Shown here in pieces: positions 1-7,121 of a stretch of 12,594 bases of DNA. The stretch comes from Coriobacteriia bacterium (GTDB lineage: Bacteria > Actinomycetota > Coriobacteriia > WRKU01 > WQUG01): assembly GCA_009785705.1 (NCBI GenBank), contig WQVS01000034.1:1-12594 (forward strand), in the 5' to 3' direction. Made by a program: the position numbers and the translations under genes. A model generated the notes under the pieces. The model saw only the letters and a list, made by a program, of their open reading frames with translations, searched no databases and had not been told where the DNA came from. Every line of letters starts with the position of its first letter. The stretch's first letter is position 1.

Positions 1-774
1 AGAAAGATTGTCGACACGCACAAAGGGCGCAAGATAGGTATCGAAAGATGAGAAAGCCTGTGCGCCTGCCCATTCGTTTTGCAGCGTGCCTAGGAAGTTT
101 ACAATCTGACCTACCACTGAAGAAAGATGCTTTGGTGGTCCTGCCTCTACCTTGTCAGGGACACCGTTGAGACCCTCGTTAAGAAGGGTGCGCAAAGACC
201 AGCCAGCGCAATAGCCTGAGAGCATATCAAGGTCATGAATGTGGACATCTGCATTACGGTGAGCTTCCCCTACAGCCTTTGGGTAAACATGGGACAGCCA
301 GTAATTAGCAACAACCTTGCCAGACACATTGAGAATAAGTCCGCCTAATGAATATCCCTGGTTAGCGTTTGCCTGTACTCTCCAGTCAAGACGCTCGAGG
401 TATTCATTCATTGAGGTTTCAACATTAACCAATGTCTGAAGGTCGCTACGAGCCTTACGGCGCTTTTCACGATACACAATGTAGGCACGTGCTGTTTCCA
501 GATAGCCCTCTCTGATGAGAGCACTCTCTACATAGTCTTGTATAGTTTCTACTGCGGGGTATTTATCAGCAAAGGTTTCTGTAAGCTCACGTAAAACTTC
601 ACTGCGGATGTCTTCAGCGCGTTCTGGAGTAAACTCCCCTGTTGCCTTGCCCGCTTGTTCAATAGCTACAAAGATTTTCTTTGCTTCAAAGGGGACTTTT
701 TCGCCGTCACGCTTGATTACTCCTGCGATACGCTTTGGCAGTGACTCAACTGAAGTGCGCAGTGTTGCTTCCAT
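1..774 (-). CDS. nrdD: Anaerobic (class III) ribonucleoside-triphosphate reductase, N-terminal part, cut by window edge
   Basis: The minus-strand frame from ATG 774 stays open to the left edge, giving 258 residues; the C-terminal glycyl-radical part lies outside. The protein reduces ribonucleoside triphosphates to deoxyribonucleotides without oxygen, using a glycyl radical installed by NrdG. Residues from about 14 to 105 look like the ATP-cone allosteric domain (IAGVIKRDGEKVPFEAKKI, then YVESALIREGYLETARAYIVYR). The catalytic barrel follows with the characteristic VHIHDLDMLSGYCAGWSLRT around residues 195-215. ATG 774 is the first start after an in-frame TAG; its Shine-Dalgarno (AGAAAGAAGA) is weak. 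A consensus promoter and two NrdR-like boxes lie upstream, so the gene is probably transcribed alone and repressed when nucleotides are plentiful. The family call is very secure. Confidence 0.95.
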   Translation of the reverse strand, partial: MEATLRTSVESLPKRIAGVIKRDGEKVPFEAKKIFVAIEQAGKATGEFTPERAEDIRSEVLRELTETFADKYPAVETIQDYVESALIREGYLETARAYIVYREKRRKARSDLQTLVNVETSMNEYLERLDWRVQANANQGYSLGGLILNVSGKVVANYWLSHVYPKAVGEAHRNADVHIHDLDMLSGYCAGWSLRTLLNEGLNGVPDKVEAGPPKHLSSVVGQIVNFLGTLQNEWAGAQAFSSFDTYLAPFVRVDNLS

Positions 775-899
775 AACATCTTCTTTCTGAGGTGCTTGAA
801 AGCTGCTGATCTAGGAGCAAGCTATGGGCACCTCGCCCCAAATTAAAGTGAAAATCGTGTTGAAAAAATCATTTCGAAGCTGCACTGATTCCCTTATCA

Positions 900-946
900 G
901 CGCAACATTTTGTGCATGTGGCAAACCACAGCACAAGATATAGTAT
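900..946. promoter_or_regulatory. Pair of NrdR-like boxes
   Basis: Compared with the NrdR consensus ACACWATATATWGTGT, 931-946 (GCACAAGATATAGTAT) matches about 12 of 16 positions and 900-915 (GCGCAACATTTTGTGC) about 9 of 16. They begin exactly 31 bp apart, the three-helical-turn spacing typical of paired NrdR boxes. The first overlaps the nrdD -10 element and the second lies just downstream of the predicted start site, as expected for repression. Matches were counted by eye. Confidence 0.6.
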
Positions 947-968
947 ATTAGCATGATTTCTCTGTCAA
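940..968 (-). promoter_or_regulatory. sigma70-type promoter of nrdD
   Basis: On the minus strand a perfect -35 TTGACA (968-963) is followed, after 17 bases, by -10 TACTAT (945-940). Transcription should start near 933, leaving a leader of about 160 nt before ATG 774. I see no recognisable riboswitch in that leader. Confidence 0.75.
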
Positions 969-1029
969 TAAAGTGAGGGGATATTTTACTATTAAGTAGT
1001 TTAGATTTAACAACTACACTTATTGAACA

Positions 1030-1671
1030 CTAAGAGTCCTCTGGGGCGTAATTTTCAAGCGCATCCAAGAGTATTGGGTCAGGCTCTACATCTGACTTTG
1101 CTGTTGCTGTGTAACCTAATTCGCTTAAGCAATGCAAGGTTGCAGCGCAAGCTATGGGAATTGCTGCTTGCACTGGTTCTGATAGCTCCAACACAAAGTG
1201 CTCTAAAGTTTGAACTTGTACACCCACAACCACGACTGACTTTAGCTCTATTCCTGTTAGTTGTGCTGCAAAAAGAACATCCGTTAACCTTTGATCGTGT
1301 GCAGAATGCATAACTTGCTGATTGGCTAAATCTTCTGGCGTATAAAAAATCACGGTTCCTGGCGGATGACCACTGTCATTTGCAGCGTCAATAATAATGA
1401 GGTGGTCCATACCCTCAAGATTGGGCAGCATCGAAATGCCTGTCGTAGCCACATCAAGCAAGGCAACATTATCTGGAAAGTCATAACGCTTATGCAGGTA
1501 ATCCAGTGCCACGGGACCAATGCCTTCATCACCCATGATGATATTGCCTGCCCCCATGATTAGAATGAGCTCATCTAGGCTGGAGTCCTCTTTCCTGCTT
1601 TCAAATCTTTCCCGAAGATCATCGAGTGTATTTACGGGCTGTGCCGACAAGTCTGGAGGAGAGTACATCAT
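1030..1671 (-). CDS. hyaD: [NiFe] hydrogenase maturation endopeptidase (HyaD/HybD family)
   Basis: A 213-residue cytoplasmic protease predicted to remove the C-terminal extension of the hydrogenase large subunit after nickel insertion. The family signature is present: GAGNIIMGDEGIG at residues 40-52, with Glu49 matching the first nickel-binding residue of E. coli HybD. Asp73 (LLDVATTGI) and His125 (HDQRLTDVL) match the other two. The core starts at about residue 35; the first 34 residues (SPPDLSAQPVNTLDDLRERF...) are an unusual extension. The start codon overlaps the stop of the upstream cysteine-rich gene as ATGA; ATG 1668 immediately after is an equally possible start. Its likely substrate is HyaB in this window, whose DPUxxCxxH motif is followed by 20 residues. 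It is separated from hyaABC by selD and a Fic gene. The gene name is assigned by family and context. Confidence 0.9.
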   Translation of the reverse strand: MMYSPPDLSAQPVNTLDDLRERFESRKEDSSLDELILIMGAGNIIMGDEGIGPVALDYLHKRYDFPDNVALLDVATTGISMLPNLEGMDHLIIIDAANDSGHPPGTVIFYTPEDLANQQVMHSAHDQRLTDVLFAAQLTGIELKSVVVVGVQVQTLEHFVLELSEPVQAAIPIACAATLHCLSELGYTATAKSDVEPDPILLDALENYAPEDS

Positions 1672-1967
1672 TGACTTGTCTCACTGTCTACCTCATGTGC
1701 ACGAGGAGCATCTTTGTCTTTCTTTGGACCATTTTTTAAGAAAAATTCACAGTGGAAACAACTGTGCTTCAGTGCCTGAGAGCGGTCAATGTTCGGCTCA
1801 AATACGAAGAGGGGGTCATAGGTGGGCTTATGTTCTGAACGAACACAGATGGCAAATTTGCAGGTTGCGGGACACATGTCATAGTCTGTCACTGCATGCT
1901 GACAGTATTCCTGAACTTCTGGTGAGCAATTACGAATCCGCCAGCAGGCAGAAGTGGAAGTGGCCAT
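1668..1967 (-). CDS. Small cysteine-rich protein, hydrogenase-associated (possible metal or Fe-S binding)
   Basis: A 99-residue soluble protein with eight cysteines (C8, C14, C22, C32, C36, C41, C70, C73). They are arranged as CWRIRNC, then CxxxC with FAIC, then HSCFHCEFF near residues 68-76. The pattern CWxxxNCxxxxxxxC...C...C..CxxC resembles small bacterial proteins annotated as two-CW domain proteins, although the second CW is CP here. No signal peptide or membrane segment is visible; the last 25 residues are charged and low in complexity. The stop overlaps the hyaD start by four bases (ATGA), so the two are almost certainly translated together, which points to a hydrogenase maturation or electron-transfer role. 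No strong Shine-Dalgarno precedes ATG 1967, which lies only 26 bases after the fic stop. A zinc or iron-sulfur site is inference from the cysteines. Confidence 0.7.
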   Translation of the reverse strand: MATSTSACWRIRNCSPEVQEYCQHAVTDYDMCPATCKFAICVRSEHKPTYDPLFVFEPNIDRSQALKHSCFHCEFFLKNGPKKDKDAPRAHEVDSETSQ

Positions 1968-1993
1968 ATTCTATACCCAATCAATCGTCTTTA

Positions 1994-3238
1994 TTAATTA
2001 TCATTGCTATTGTGAGAGGTATATCCTAGCATTTCGAGCGCCCTTTCAGAAAGCACAAATGAAAGTGGTCTCTTAGAGACAACTTCTACATACTCTGCCT
2101 GCTCAAGGCGAAGCATGTATCTACGTGCACTAGTCTTGCTTCGGTCAATATAATCAGCAATCTCAGGTAATTGTGTTGCTGGGGTTATGGAAAATAATTG
2201 ATTTTGCAATAAGGCATATACAATAAATCTTTCTATGTCATTTTGAAGGTCAATGCTTGTAATTCGAGCATGCCCATCATTAAGAATTTTCGCCCTGAGC
2301 ACCAAGTCGTCAAGCAAATTTTCTTGTGCCGAGCGAAGTAGGCGCATCATCTCAAGTAAAAAGAAGGTTGCGTCAGCGTGGTTTAACTTATCTTCTACTT
2401 CTTCGAAGGCTCCATAATATACTCGGGTGTTATCAGCAATAGTTCCTGACAAAGACAACACTGTTGCGATTGACAAAGGCTTACTTAAATATAGAGCAAG
2501 CAAAAAACGACCCGTTCTACCATTTCCATCGTAGAAAGGATGAATATACTCGAAAAGAAAATGGGATAGCAAGACATTATAAATCGATACTTCATCCTCG
2601 GTTCCCACTAAATCAATCATATCTTTAAGCATGTCCACAATCTTTGATTCAGGAGTAACTCCTTCGTGAAGCACTTTTCGTCCATCAATTATGTTTACCG
2701 TATTTGCGCGAAAAAAATCACCATCCAACAAATCCTCTTCTGCCAATTCACCAGCAATGATATCGTCATAGATTTTTCTAATCTCAGAAGGATCTGCTGG
2801 AAAGCATACACTTTCTTCCGTTAAATTCAGGTAAAGATTGGCAAACTCTCTAAATCTTTTGTGACTCTTCTCCTCGGCAAGAGAATCCAAGCTGAAAAGT
2901 GCCTCTTCAATTTCTTTTCGTGTACTGCGGATGCCCTCTATCCTGTTTGTTGAAACGATTTCTTGTGCGATTAGATCGCGAATAAATGAACCGAGTGCTA
3001 TGGGAGGCAAACTCTTCCAGAGGTGTGAAATCTTACGCTCTAGTCGCAGTATCTTCTCGGCCAAATTGGCTAACTCTTGAGGAATCGTATAAAACATCTC
3101 GCCAGTTTGCAATTCGATTCCAGTCCTAAATGAAGACACATCTTCGCGCCTTCGCTGAGCTAGAGCATGATTGTTAGCAAATCGAGCATTTGAGCTATCT
3201 TCATGAAAAGCTTGTTTGAGTGTTTTGTACTTTGGCAT
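1994..3238 (-). CDS. Fic-family protein with C-terminal winged-helix domain
   Basis: A 414-residue protein likely to transfer AMP (or another nucleotide moiety) onto a target protein. The catalytic Fic motif HPFYDGNGRTGR is complete at residues 233-244, with His233 as the expected catalytic base. The N-terminal inhibitory helix motif (S/T)xxxE(G/N) is present as TNRIEG at 97-102, making this a self-inhibited class II Fic. Residues about 335-410 (NDIERFIVYALL..., then YIDRSKTSARRYMLRLEQAEYVE) look like a winged helix-turn-helix, so it may also bind DNA. By eye the gene is richer in A+T than its neighbours. It separates selD from the cysteine-rich/hyaD pair, suggesting later insertion. No Shine-Dalgarno is evident before ATG 3238. 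A palindromic operator overlaps its promoter. No antitoxin gene is visible, as expected for class II. The target is unknown. Confidence 0.93.
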   Translation of the reverse strand: MPKYKTLKQAFHEDSSNARFANNHALAQRRREDVSSFRTGIELQTGEMFYTIPQELANLAEKILRLERKISHLWKSLPPIALGSFIRDLIAQEIVSTNRIEGIRSTRKEIEEALFSLDSLAEEKSHKRFREFANLYLNLTEESVCFPADPSEIRKIYDDIIAGELAEEDLLDGDFFRANTVNIIDGRKVLHEGVTPESKIVDMLKDMIDLVGTEDEVSIYNVLLSHFLFEYIHPFYDGNGRTGRFLLALYLSKPLSIATVLSLSGTIADNTRVYYGAFEEVEDKLNHADATFFLLEMMRLLRSAQENLLDDLVLRAKILNDGHARITSIDLQNDIERFIVYALLQNQLFSITPATQLPEIADYIDRSKTSARRYMLRLEQAEYVEVVSKRPLSFVLSERALEMLGYTSHNSNDN

Positions 3239-3290
3239 GTAAAAACTACTTAATCTCTGAATTTAGAAAAATGAACAATTAAACTCTTTA

Positions 3291-3362
3291 ATTCTAGTCT
3301 TTATTTACCAAAAAGTCCAATTTTGATAAATAAAGACTCTAGTCATCAAGCTTTATTTACCA
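3291..3362 (-). promoter_or_regulatory. fic promoter overlapped by a palindromic operator
   Basis: Two 12-base arms form a perfect inverted repeat: AGTCTTTATTTA (3296-3307) and TAAATAAAGACT (3327-3338). A further copy, CTTTATTTACCA, occurs at 3351-3362 and matches 3299-3310 exactly. On the minus strand a promoter fits inside: -35 TTGGAC (3320-3315), an 18-base spacer and -10 TAGAAT (3296-3291). One arm fills the spacer and the other lies just upstream of -35, so a bound protein would block or modulate RNA polymerase. Autoregulation by the Fic protein's own winged helix is an inference. The rest of 3239-3411 holds nothing else I recognise. Confidence 0.6.
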
Positions 3363-3411
3363 GAGCTTCTATTTCTGGCACAAGGTAACGTCGACTGAGC
3401 ATTGCGTAGCT

Positions 3412-4515
3412 CTACTGAAAACAGATTCGACCTGGAGTGTTCCCTGTCACTGTTCCTACTTTTACTGCAGTTGGGCATAGTGCCAGATAATCAGAGGCTA
3501 CTTCTTCGCTCATGGACAGCAAGAGGCCACCTGATGTTTGAGGGTCACACACTATTCCCTGCCAGGTACTTTTTAGTTCTTCGTCGGACAGGTTCGCAAA
3601 CTTCATAAAGCCCTGTGCCCAGTCTATAATCTCACTAGTCTTGCCAGGTCTAATCTTATTTGCACTAAGCTCCCAAGTGCCTTCTAGCAAAGGGAGTGCA
3701 TCCAATTCCACCGCTGCTGCTGTGCCTGAAGCTAGCATCATTTCGTGCAGATGACCTGCAAGGCCGAAGCCAGTGATGTCTGTGCAGGCATGGATATGCT
3801 CTGCCGCCACATCAATGGACTGCAAGGCTTCTGCTGCCTGCCTATTTAAGGTCGCCATCATTTCTATAGCTGCTCGCGCCTGAGGATGCTTATCGTCATA
3901 AAGGTCACGCTTCAGAGCAGTACCCCAAATGCCCGTACCCAGAGGCTTTGTCAGCACTAAGGCGTCACCTGGACGTGCTCCGCGATTGTAAAGCACCTTG
4001 TCTGGATGCACTGTTCCCATTACTGACATGCCATATTTTGGCTCACTGTCATCAATGGTGTGGCCGCCTACAATCAGGGCTCCTGCTTCTGCTACTTTTT
4101 CTGCACCGCCACGTAAAACTTCGCCAACAACTTCTGGTCCCATGCAGCTAGGAAAAGCTACTAGGTTCATGGCGGTTAAGGGGCGTCCACCCATGGCATA
4201 AATGTCAGATAGTGCATTTGCCGCAGTAATGCGACCAAAGTCATAGGGGTCGTCAACAATGGGAGTAAAAAAGTCCACTGTCAACAAGGTTGCGATGTCA
4301 TCGTTCATGCGATATACGGCAGCGTCGTCACTGGTCTCAAAGCCCAGCATAAGCTTACTGCTATCGACATCACTACCACCATCTAATGCAGCAGCAGCTA
4401 AAGTAGATCCCTGCATGTACTGCAGTGCCTGTTCAAGGTCACCCGGACCCCATTTAGCGGCTCAACCAGCCTTAGAAGACAGTTGTGTTAAACGTATGCG
4501 CTCGCGGTCGCTCAT
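3412..4515 (-). CDS. selD: Selenophosphate synthetase, itself a selenoprotein (Sec at residue 18)
   Basis: SelD makes selenophosphate, the selenium donor for Sec-tRNA, from selenide and ATP. A conventional reading starts at 4416 and gives 334 residues. The frame continues upstream through one TGA (4464-4462) to ATG 4515, which has a good Shine-Dalgarno (AGGGGGAG). The 33 added residues contain KAGUAAKWGPGDL, the SelD active site, with Sec18 replacing the usual Cys and Lys21 the essential lysine. The full protein of 367 residues has the normal family length. Further SelD hallmarks are MLGFETSDDAAVYRM, DFFTPIVDDPYDFGRITAANALSDIYAMGG and DPQTSGGLL. A hairpin just after the UGA could act as a SECIS. 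The gene lies downstream of the hyaABC terminator, probably with its own weak promoter. It is not a pseudogene, because everything else is intact. Confidence 0.96.
4437..4464 (-). promoter_or_regulatory. Sec codon and candidate SECIS of selD
   Basis: The UGA codon is 4464-4462. After 12 bases comes a stem GGTC (4449-4446), a loop CGGGT and the partner GACC (4440-4437), extendable by three G-U wobbles. The apical loop begins 16 bases after the UGA and starts with C followed by Gs. Bacterial SECIS elements sit at this distance, but the stem is short, so this is tentative. Confidence 0.45.
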
Positions 4516-4539
4516 CGGCTCCCCCTTTCAACAAAGTAC

Positions 4540-4567
4540 AGTATAACGCAGCCCTGCATGTTTTAAG
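4540..4567 (-). promoter_or_regulatory. Possible selD promoter
   Basis: A good -10 TATACT (4545-4540) lies just after the hyaABC terminator and 24 bases before the selD start. A weak -35 (CTTAAA, 4567-4562) is 16 bases upstream of it. Position supports independent transcription of selD; the -35 match is poor. Confidence 0.35.
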
Positions 4568-4579
4568 ATGATAACGCAC

Positions 4580-4610
4580 AAAAAGAGAGCACCCGTATGG
4601 GTGCTCTCTT
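4580..4610 (-). terminator. Rho-independent terminator of the hyaABC operon
   Basis: A perfect 12-bp stem, AAGAGAGCACCC (4583-4594) with GGGTGCTCTCTT (4599-4610), closes a four-base loop. Read on the minus strand it is followed by a T-run at 4584-4580. It follows hyaC and its 3' repeat element and precedes selD. Confidence 0.9.
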
Positions 4611-4638
4611 AGCTTACTCTTTTCACCTTAAGCGCTCG

Positions 4639-4768
4639 CTAGTAGGAGTGCTCTAGGTGGTGCAAAGTCAAGGAGGCTTGCAAAATTTTGTTTGCTAAGC
4701 GTAGTTACTACGTGTGCAAATCAAATTTTCAACCCGACGCAGAGTTGCGTCGCCTAGTGCTCTCCTAG
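4639..4768 (-). repeat. Structured dispersed repeat, copy 1 (3' of hyaC)
   Basis: A 130-base element bounded by CTAG at both ends; the first CTAG contains the hyaC stop codon. The terminal arms TAGGAGTGCTCTAGG (4643-4657) and CCTAGTGCTCTCCTA (4753-4767) pair along 15 positions with two mismatches. Inside is a small hairpin near 4733-4750 (CGACGC/GCGTCG). A long stem joins 4682-4695 to 4716-4729 and is capped by CGTAG/CTACG (4700-4704 with 4708-4712). Much of the sequence aligns with copy 2: TTGCAAGCCTCCTTGA against TTGCAAGCCTTCTTGA, an identical CACACGTAG, and CTAGAGCAC against CTGGAGCAC. No coding sequence is seen in it. Confidence 0.8.
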
Positions 4769-5415
4769 TCTTCTTTGTACAAAAAGATCATCTTACAAGC
4801 CTTCGTACCATAAATCAATGACAAGTAGCCATGGATACAGGTGAAGATCAAGATGAACCACATAATCCAGTGATGGATAAGACGCATAGGCATGAGTCCG
4901 TCTCCACCGCCGAAACCAAAGAGGCTCCCGACGATTTCATTTCCTATACGGAAAATCCACCAGTCTTGCGTTGGTCCCCAAATCGCAAAGCCTGTGTAGG
5001 CTACTGCAAATGTTAGAACGATCGACAACCAGTAAGCAAGCTTTTGTAGGCCTGCATACTTAGCAGTAATTGGATAATCCTTCTTGAAGAAGAGGTAGTA
5101 CTTAACCATCGGCCACATTTGGTGACGGTTAGTCTTTTGTGGAAGCCAGTTCTTGTAGTCCCAGTCCTTCTCACGCGTACCTTGCTCGCAGCAAGTCTTG
5201 ATGGTAAACATACCAATAATACGAATGATGATATTAATCAGTAGGACAAACATCCAGAAGAAGTGAGTTCCGCGTGCAATACCCATGAGTCCACCAACAA
5301 TGGGGAAAGCGATGTAAAGACCTGAGATAGTCAGGAACAACATTGCTAGCGCATTAGTCCAGTGGGTGAATACAAATAAAGGATGGGTACTTTCTTTTAC
5401 CATTTTACCTGGCAT
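4765..5415 (-). CDS. hyaC: Hydrogenase di-heme cytochrome b subunit
   Basis: A 216-residue integral membrane protein that anchors the hydrogenase and passes electrons from the small subunit to quinone. Hydrophobic segments at roughly 15-40, 52-72, 126-146 and 178-202 fit the four-helix HyaC/HydC family. Candidate heme-ligand histidines are His18 (FTHWTNALAML), His51 (RGTHFFWMF), His181/182 (LIHHWIMWF) and His195 (CIHGYLS). The length is close to the family norm of about 220-240. Its ATG overlaps the hyaB stop as TAATG, so translation is probably coupled to ribosomes that have passed the hyaB selenocysteine codon and reached TAA. Shine-Dalgarno support is modest (GGGGTG within the hyaB tail). 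Downstream come a structured repeat and a strong terminator, so hyaC is the last gene of the hyaABC transcript. Confidence 0.93.
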   Translation of the reverse strand: MPGKMVKESTHPLFVFTHWTNALAMLFLTISGLYIAFPIVGGLMGIARGTHFFWMFVLLINIIIRIIGMFTIKTCCEQGTREKDWDYKNWLPQKTNRHQMWPMVKYYLFFKKDYPITAKYAGLQKLAYWLSIVLTFAVAYTGFAIWGPTQDWWIFRIGNEIVGSLFGFGGGDGLMPMRLIHHWIMWFILIFTCIHGYLSLIYGTKACKMIFLYKED

Positions 5416-7121
5416 TATTTAGCACCCCACTTTCTTGAGTATACTGTTCCGCTCTTACCAGTTCTGCGTTCAGTCACGTGAACGCCACAACCGACTCACG
5501 GATCAAAGCTGCGAACAACACGTGCAGCTTCGATTGGCTTTTCGATATCACGGATAGGTGTACCAACTAGCGCTTCTTCCAAAGGTCCACGTACACCATC
5601 GTCACTGCGTGGTGAGAGAATCCATGTTGAAGGAGTTACGAGTTGATAGTCAGTGATACGACCGTTAGAGGTCTTGATGTGGTGAGCTAGACCACCGCGA
5701 GGGGCCTCCCAAGTTCCTGTACCCTCACCGTTGCTAGAGTTGTATGGAGCCCAGAACTCTGCACGACCTGTGCGTAGTTCTACTACAAGCTCATCAACCC
5801 ATTCTGCAGCCCACTTCGCCGCAACTGCTGTTTCGATGTTACGCGCAGCAACACGACCTAGTGTTGAAACAAGAATAGTAGGATCATCAAGTCCTAGTAC
5901 TGCTAGAGCACCATCAACGGCTTCTCTAACTGTAGCGTTTGAAGCAGATGCTTGATCCATGTAAGCAACGATAACGCGTGCCAGAGGTCCAGCCTCCATT
6001 GGATCGCGCTGGTATCTAGGAGCCTTGCCCCATGAATACTGACCGTCAAGGTCTTGGCTAAAGTCGCTACCAGTAACGATAGTGGTTTCACTTTCGGTGA
6101 AACGTTGCCCTGATTCTTGGTCATACCAAGAACGGCTAACATCTTCAGTAACGTGCTCTACCATTGGACGGTTAACGTTAGTTAGACCATCTGCTGCCTT
6201 GATGAATCCACCTGGCAGATAACGATCCTCGATACGTCTAGTTGAACGGTCAAAAGCACCCCATGAAAGGAAGTTCTTTACACCCTGACCATAGGTCAGT
6301 TCATTTAGATAGTAAGGAGCGATTGCCAAAGTAAAGGGAATCATGTGGTTATCGACAAATGCGGTAACTTCCTTCAGGCGGAAGAGGCAATCATCTAGCT
6401 TATCTGCGCGAGGCATCCAAGCAGTACCACCAGCAACTGAAGTCATCGGCATCGGGAACTTACCACCGATGATTGAGATAATCTGAGCAGCTACTGCCTG
6501 CATTTCCAGACCCTGTAGATACTGGCTTACACCAATTAGGTGAAGTTCAGCAGGAATGTCTGGGTTGTACAGCTCATCTGCTTCTTCTGGGTTAGCAACC
6601 GGGTCAATGCCCCACCAACCATTAGTAAAGATAGAGAGGTCTCCACCTTCAACAAGCTTTGCCAGACGTGCCTGTACTGCACCAAAGTCAGCAGTTCCGA
6701 TTCCTTGCTCCATTGCTAGAGCATAGGTATCAGCAATGTTTGCCTGAAGTGCCTTTGCAGGATTTACATAGTCTAGTGCAGCTAGCGCATAAAAGTGGAA
6801 GATGTGTGAGTGTAGCCACTCTGCACCTTCTAGAATGTTACGCACAATACGTGCACCATTAGGTAGTTCAAAAGACGGATCTACAGCTTCAGTTGCCATA
6901 GAAGAAGCGTGACCATGTGATGTTGGACATACTCCACACATACGTTGTGTGACGTAGAAAGCATCTTCTGGTGCACGACCCTTAAGTACTACTTCGATAC
7001 CGCGGAACAGCTTACTTACTGCCCAGGCATCAGTGATAACGCCGTTTTCTGCAACGGCTTGAACGGCCAATTGACCCTCAATACGGGTAATTGGGTCCAT
7101 GGTGATATTAGGTGTAGCCAT
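5415..7121 (-). CDS. hyaB: [NiFeSe] hydrogenase large subunit with selenocysteine (Sec542)
   Basis: This catalytic subunit oxidises or produces H2 at a bimetallic centre. A conventional reading stops at UGA 5498-5496 after 541 residues, ending in SFDP. Continuing in frame gives UVGCGVHV, completing the family motif DPCxxCxxH as DPUVGCGVH. Sec542 replaces the first C-terminal cysteine, the hallmark of [NiFeSe] hydrogenases. The other nickel ligands are in RMCGVCPTSHGH (Cys62, Cys65) and Cys545. After His548 comes a 20-residue tail ending ...RKWGAK, expected to be removed by a HyaD-type protease. The full length is 568 residues, normal for the family. The stop TAA (5417-5415) overlaps the hyaC ATG. 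The start overlaps the hyaA stop as TAATG, with Shine-Dalgarno AAGGAGGTG inside hyaA. A perfect 7-bp hairpin follows the UGA. A premature stop is unlikely given the intact motif beyond it and the sel genes nearby. Confidence 0.97.
5466..5498 (-). promoter_or_regulatory. Sec codon and candidate SECIS of hyaB
   Basis: The UGA is 5498-5496. Ten bases later a perfect 7-bp stem begins: GCGTTCA (5485-5479), loop CGTGAC, TGAACGC (5472-5466). The loop starts 17 bases after the UGA, the same distance as in E. coli fdhF. The stem also encodes the essential Cys/His and the cleavage site, so it is under double constraint. The loop has G's in the expected area but is not identical to the E. coli GGUCU loop. 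Confidence 0.65.

Noticed and set aside
990..1029. Terminator after hyaD
   Set aside because: A GTAGTT/AACTAC hairpin is present on the minus strand but its stem is short, its loop long and no T-run follows, so I do not call it.
1520..2029. 169-residue open frame on the plus strand
   Set aside because: It lies antisense to hyaD and the cysteine-rich gene, both supported by motifs and overlap, and has no recognisable domain.
1994..3238. Fic as the toxin of a toxin-antitoxin pair
   Set aside because: The inhibitory helix motif is inside the protein (class II) and no small partner gene adjoins it.
3403..3417. Fourth copy of the dispersed repeat at the selD stop codon
   Set aside because: Only a short GTAG/CTAC match is present, without the long stem or terminal sequences.
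4417..4515. selD with an intact start at 4416 and unrelated upstream sequence
   Set aside because: The upstream frame encodes the conserved SelD active site around a UGA, and ATG 4515 has a far better ribosome binding site.
5496..5498. hyaB truncated by a premature stop (pseudogene)
   Set aside because: The frame beyond the UGA restores the invariant UxxCxxH motif and ends in an exact TAATG overlap with hyaC, and Sec machinery is adjacent.
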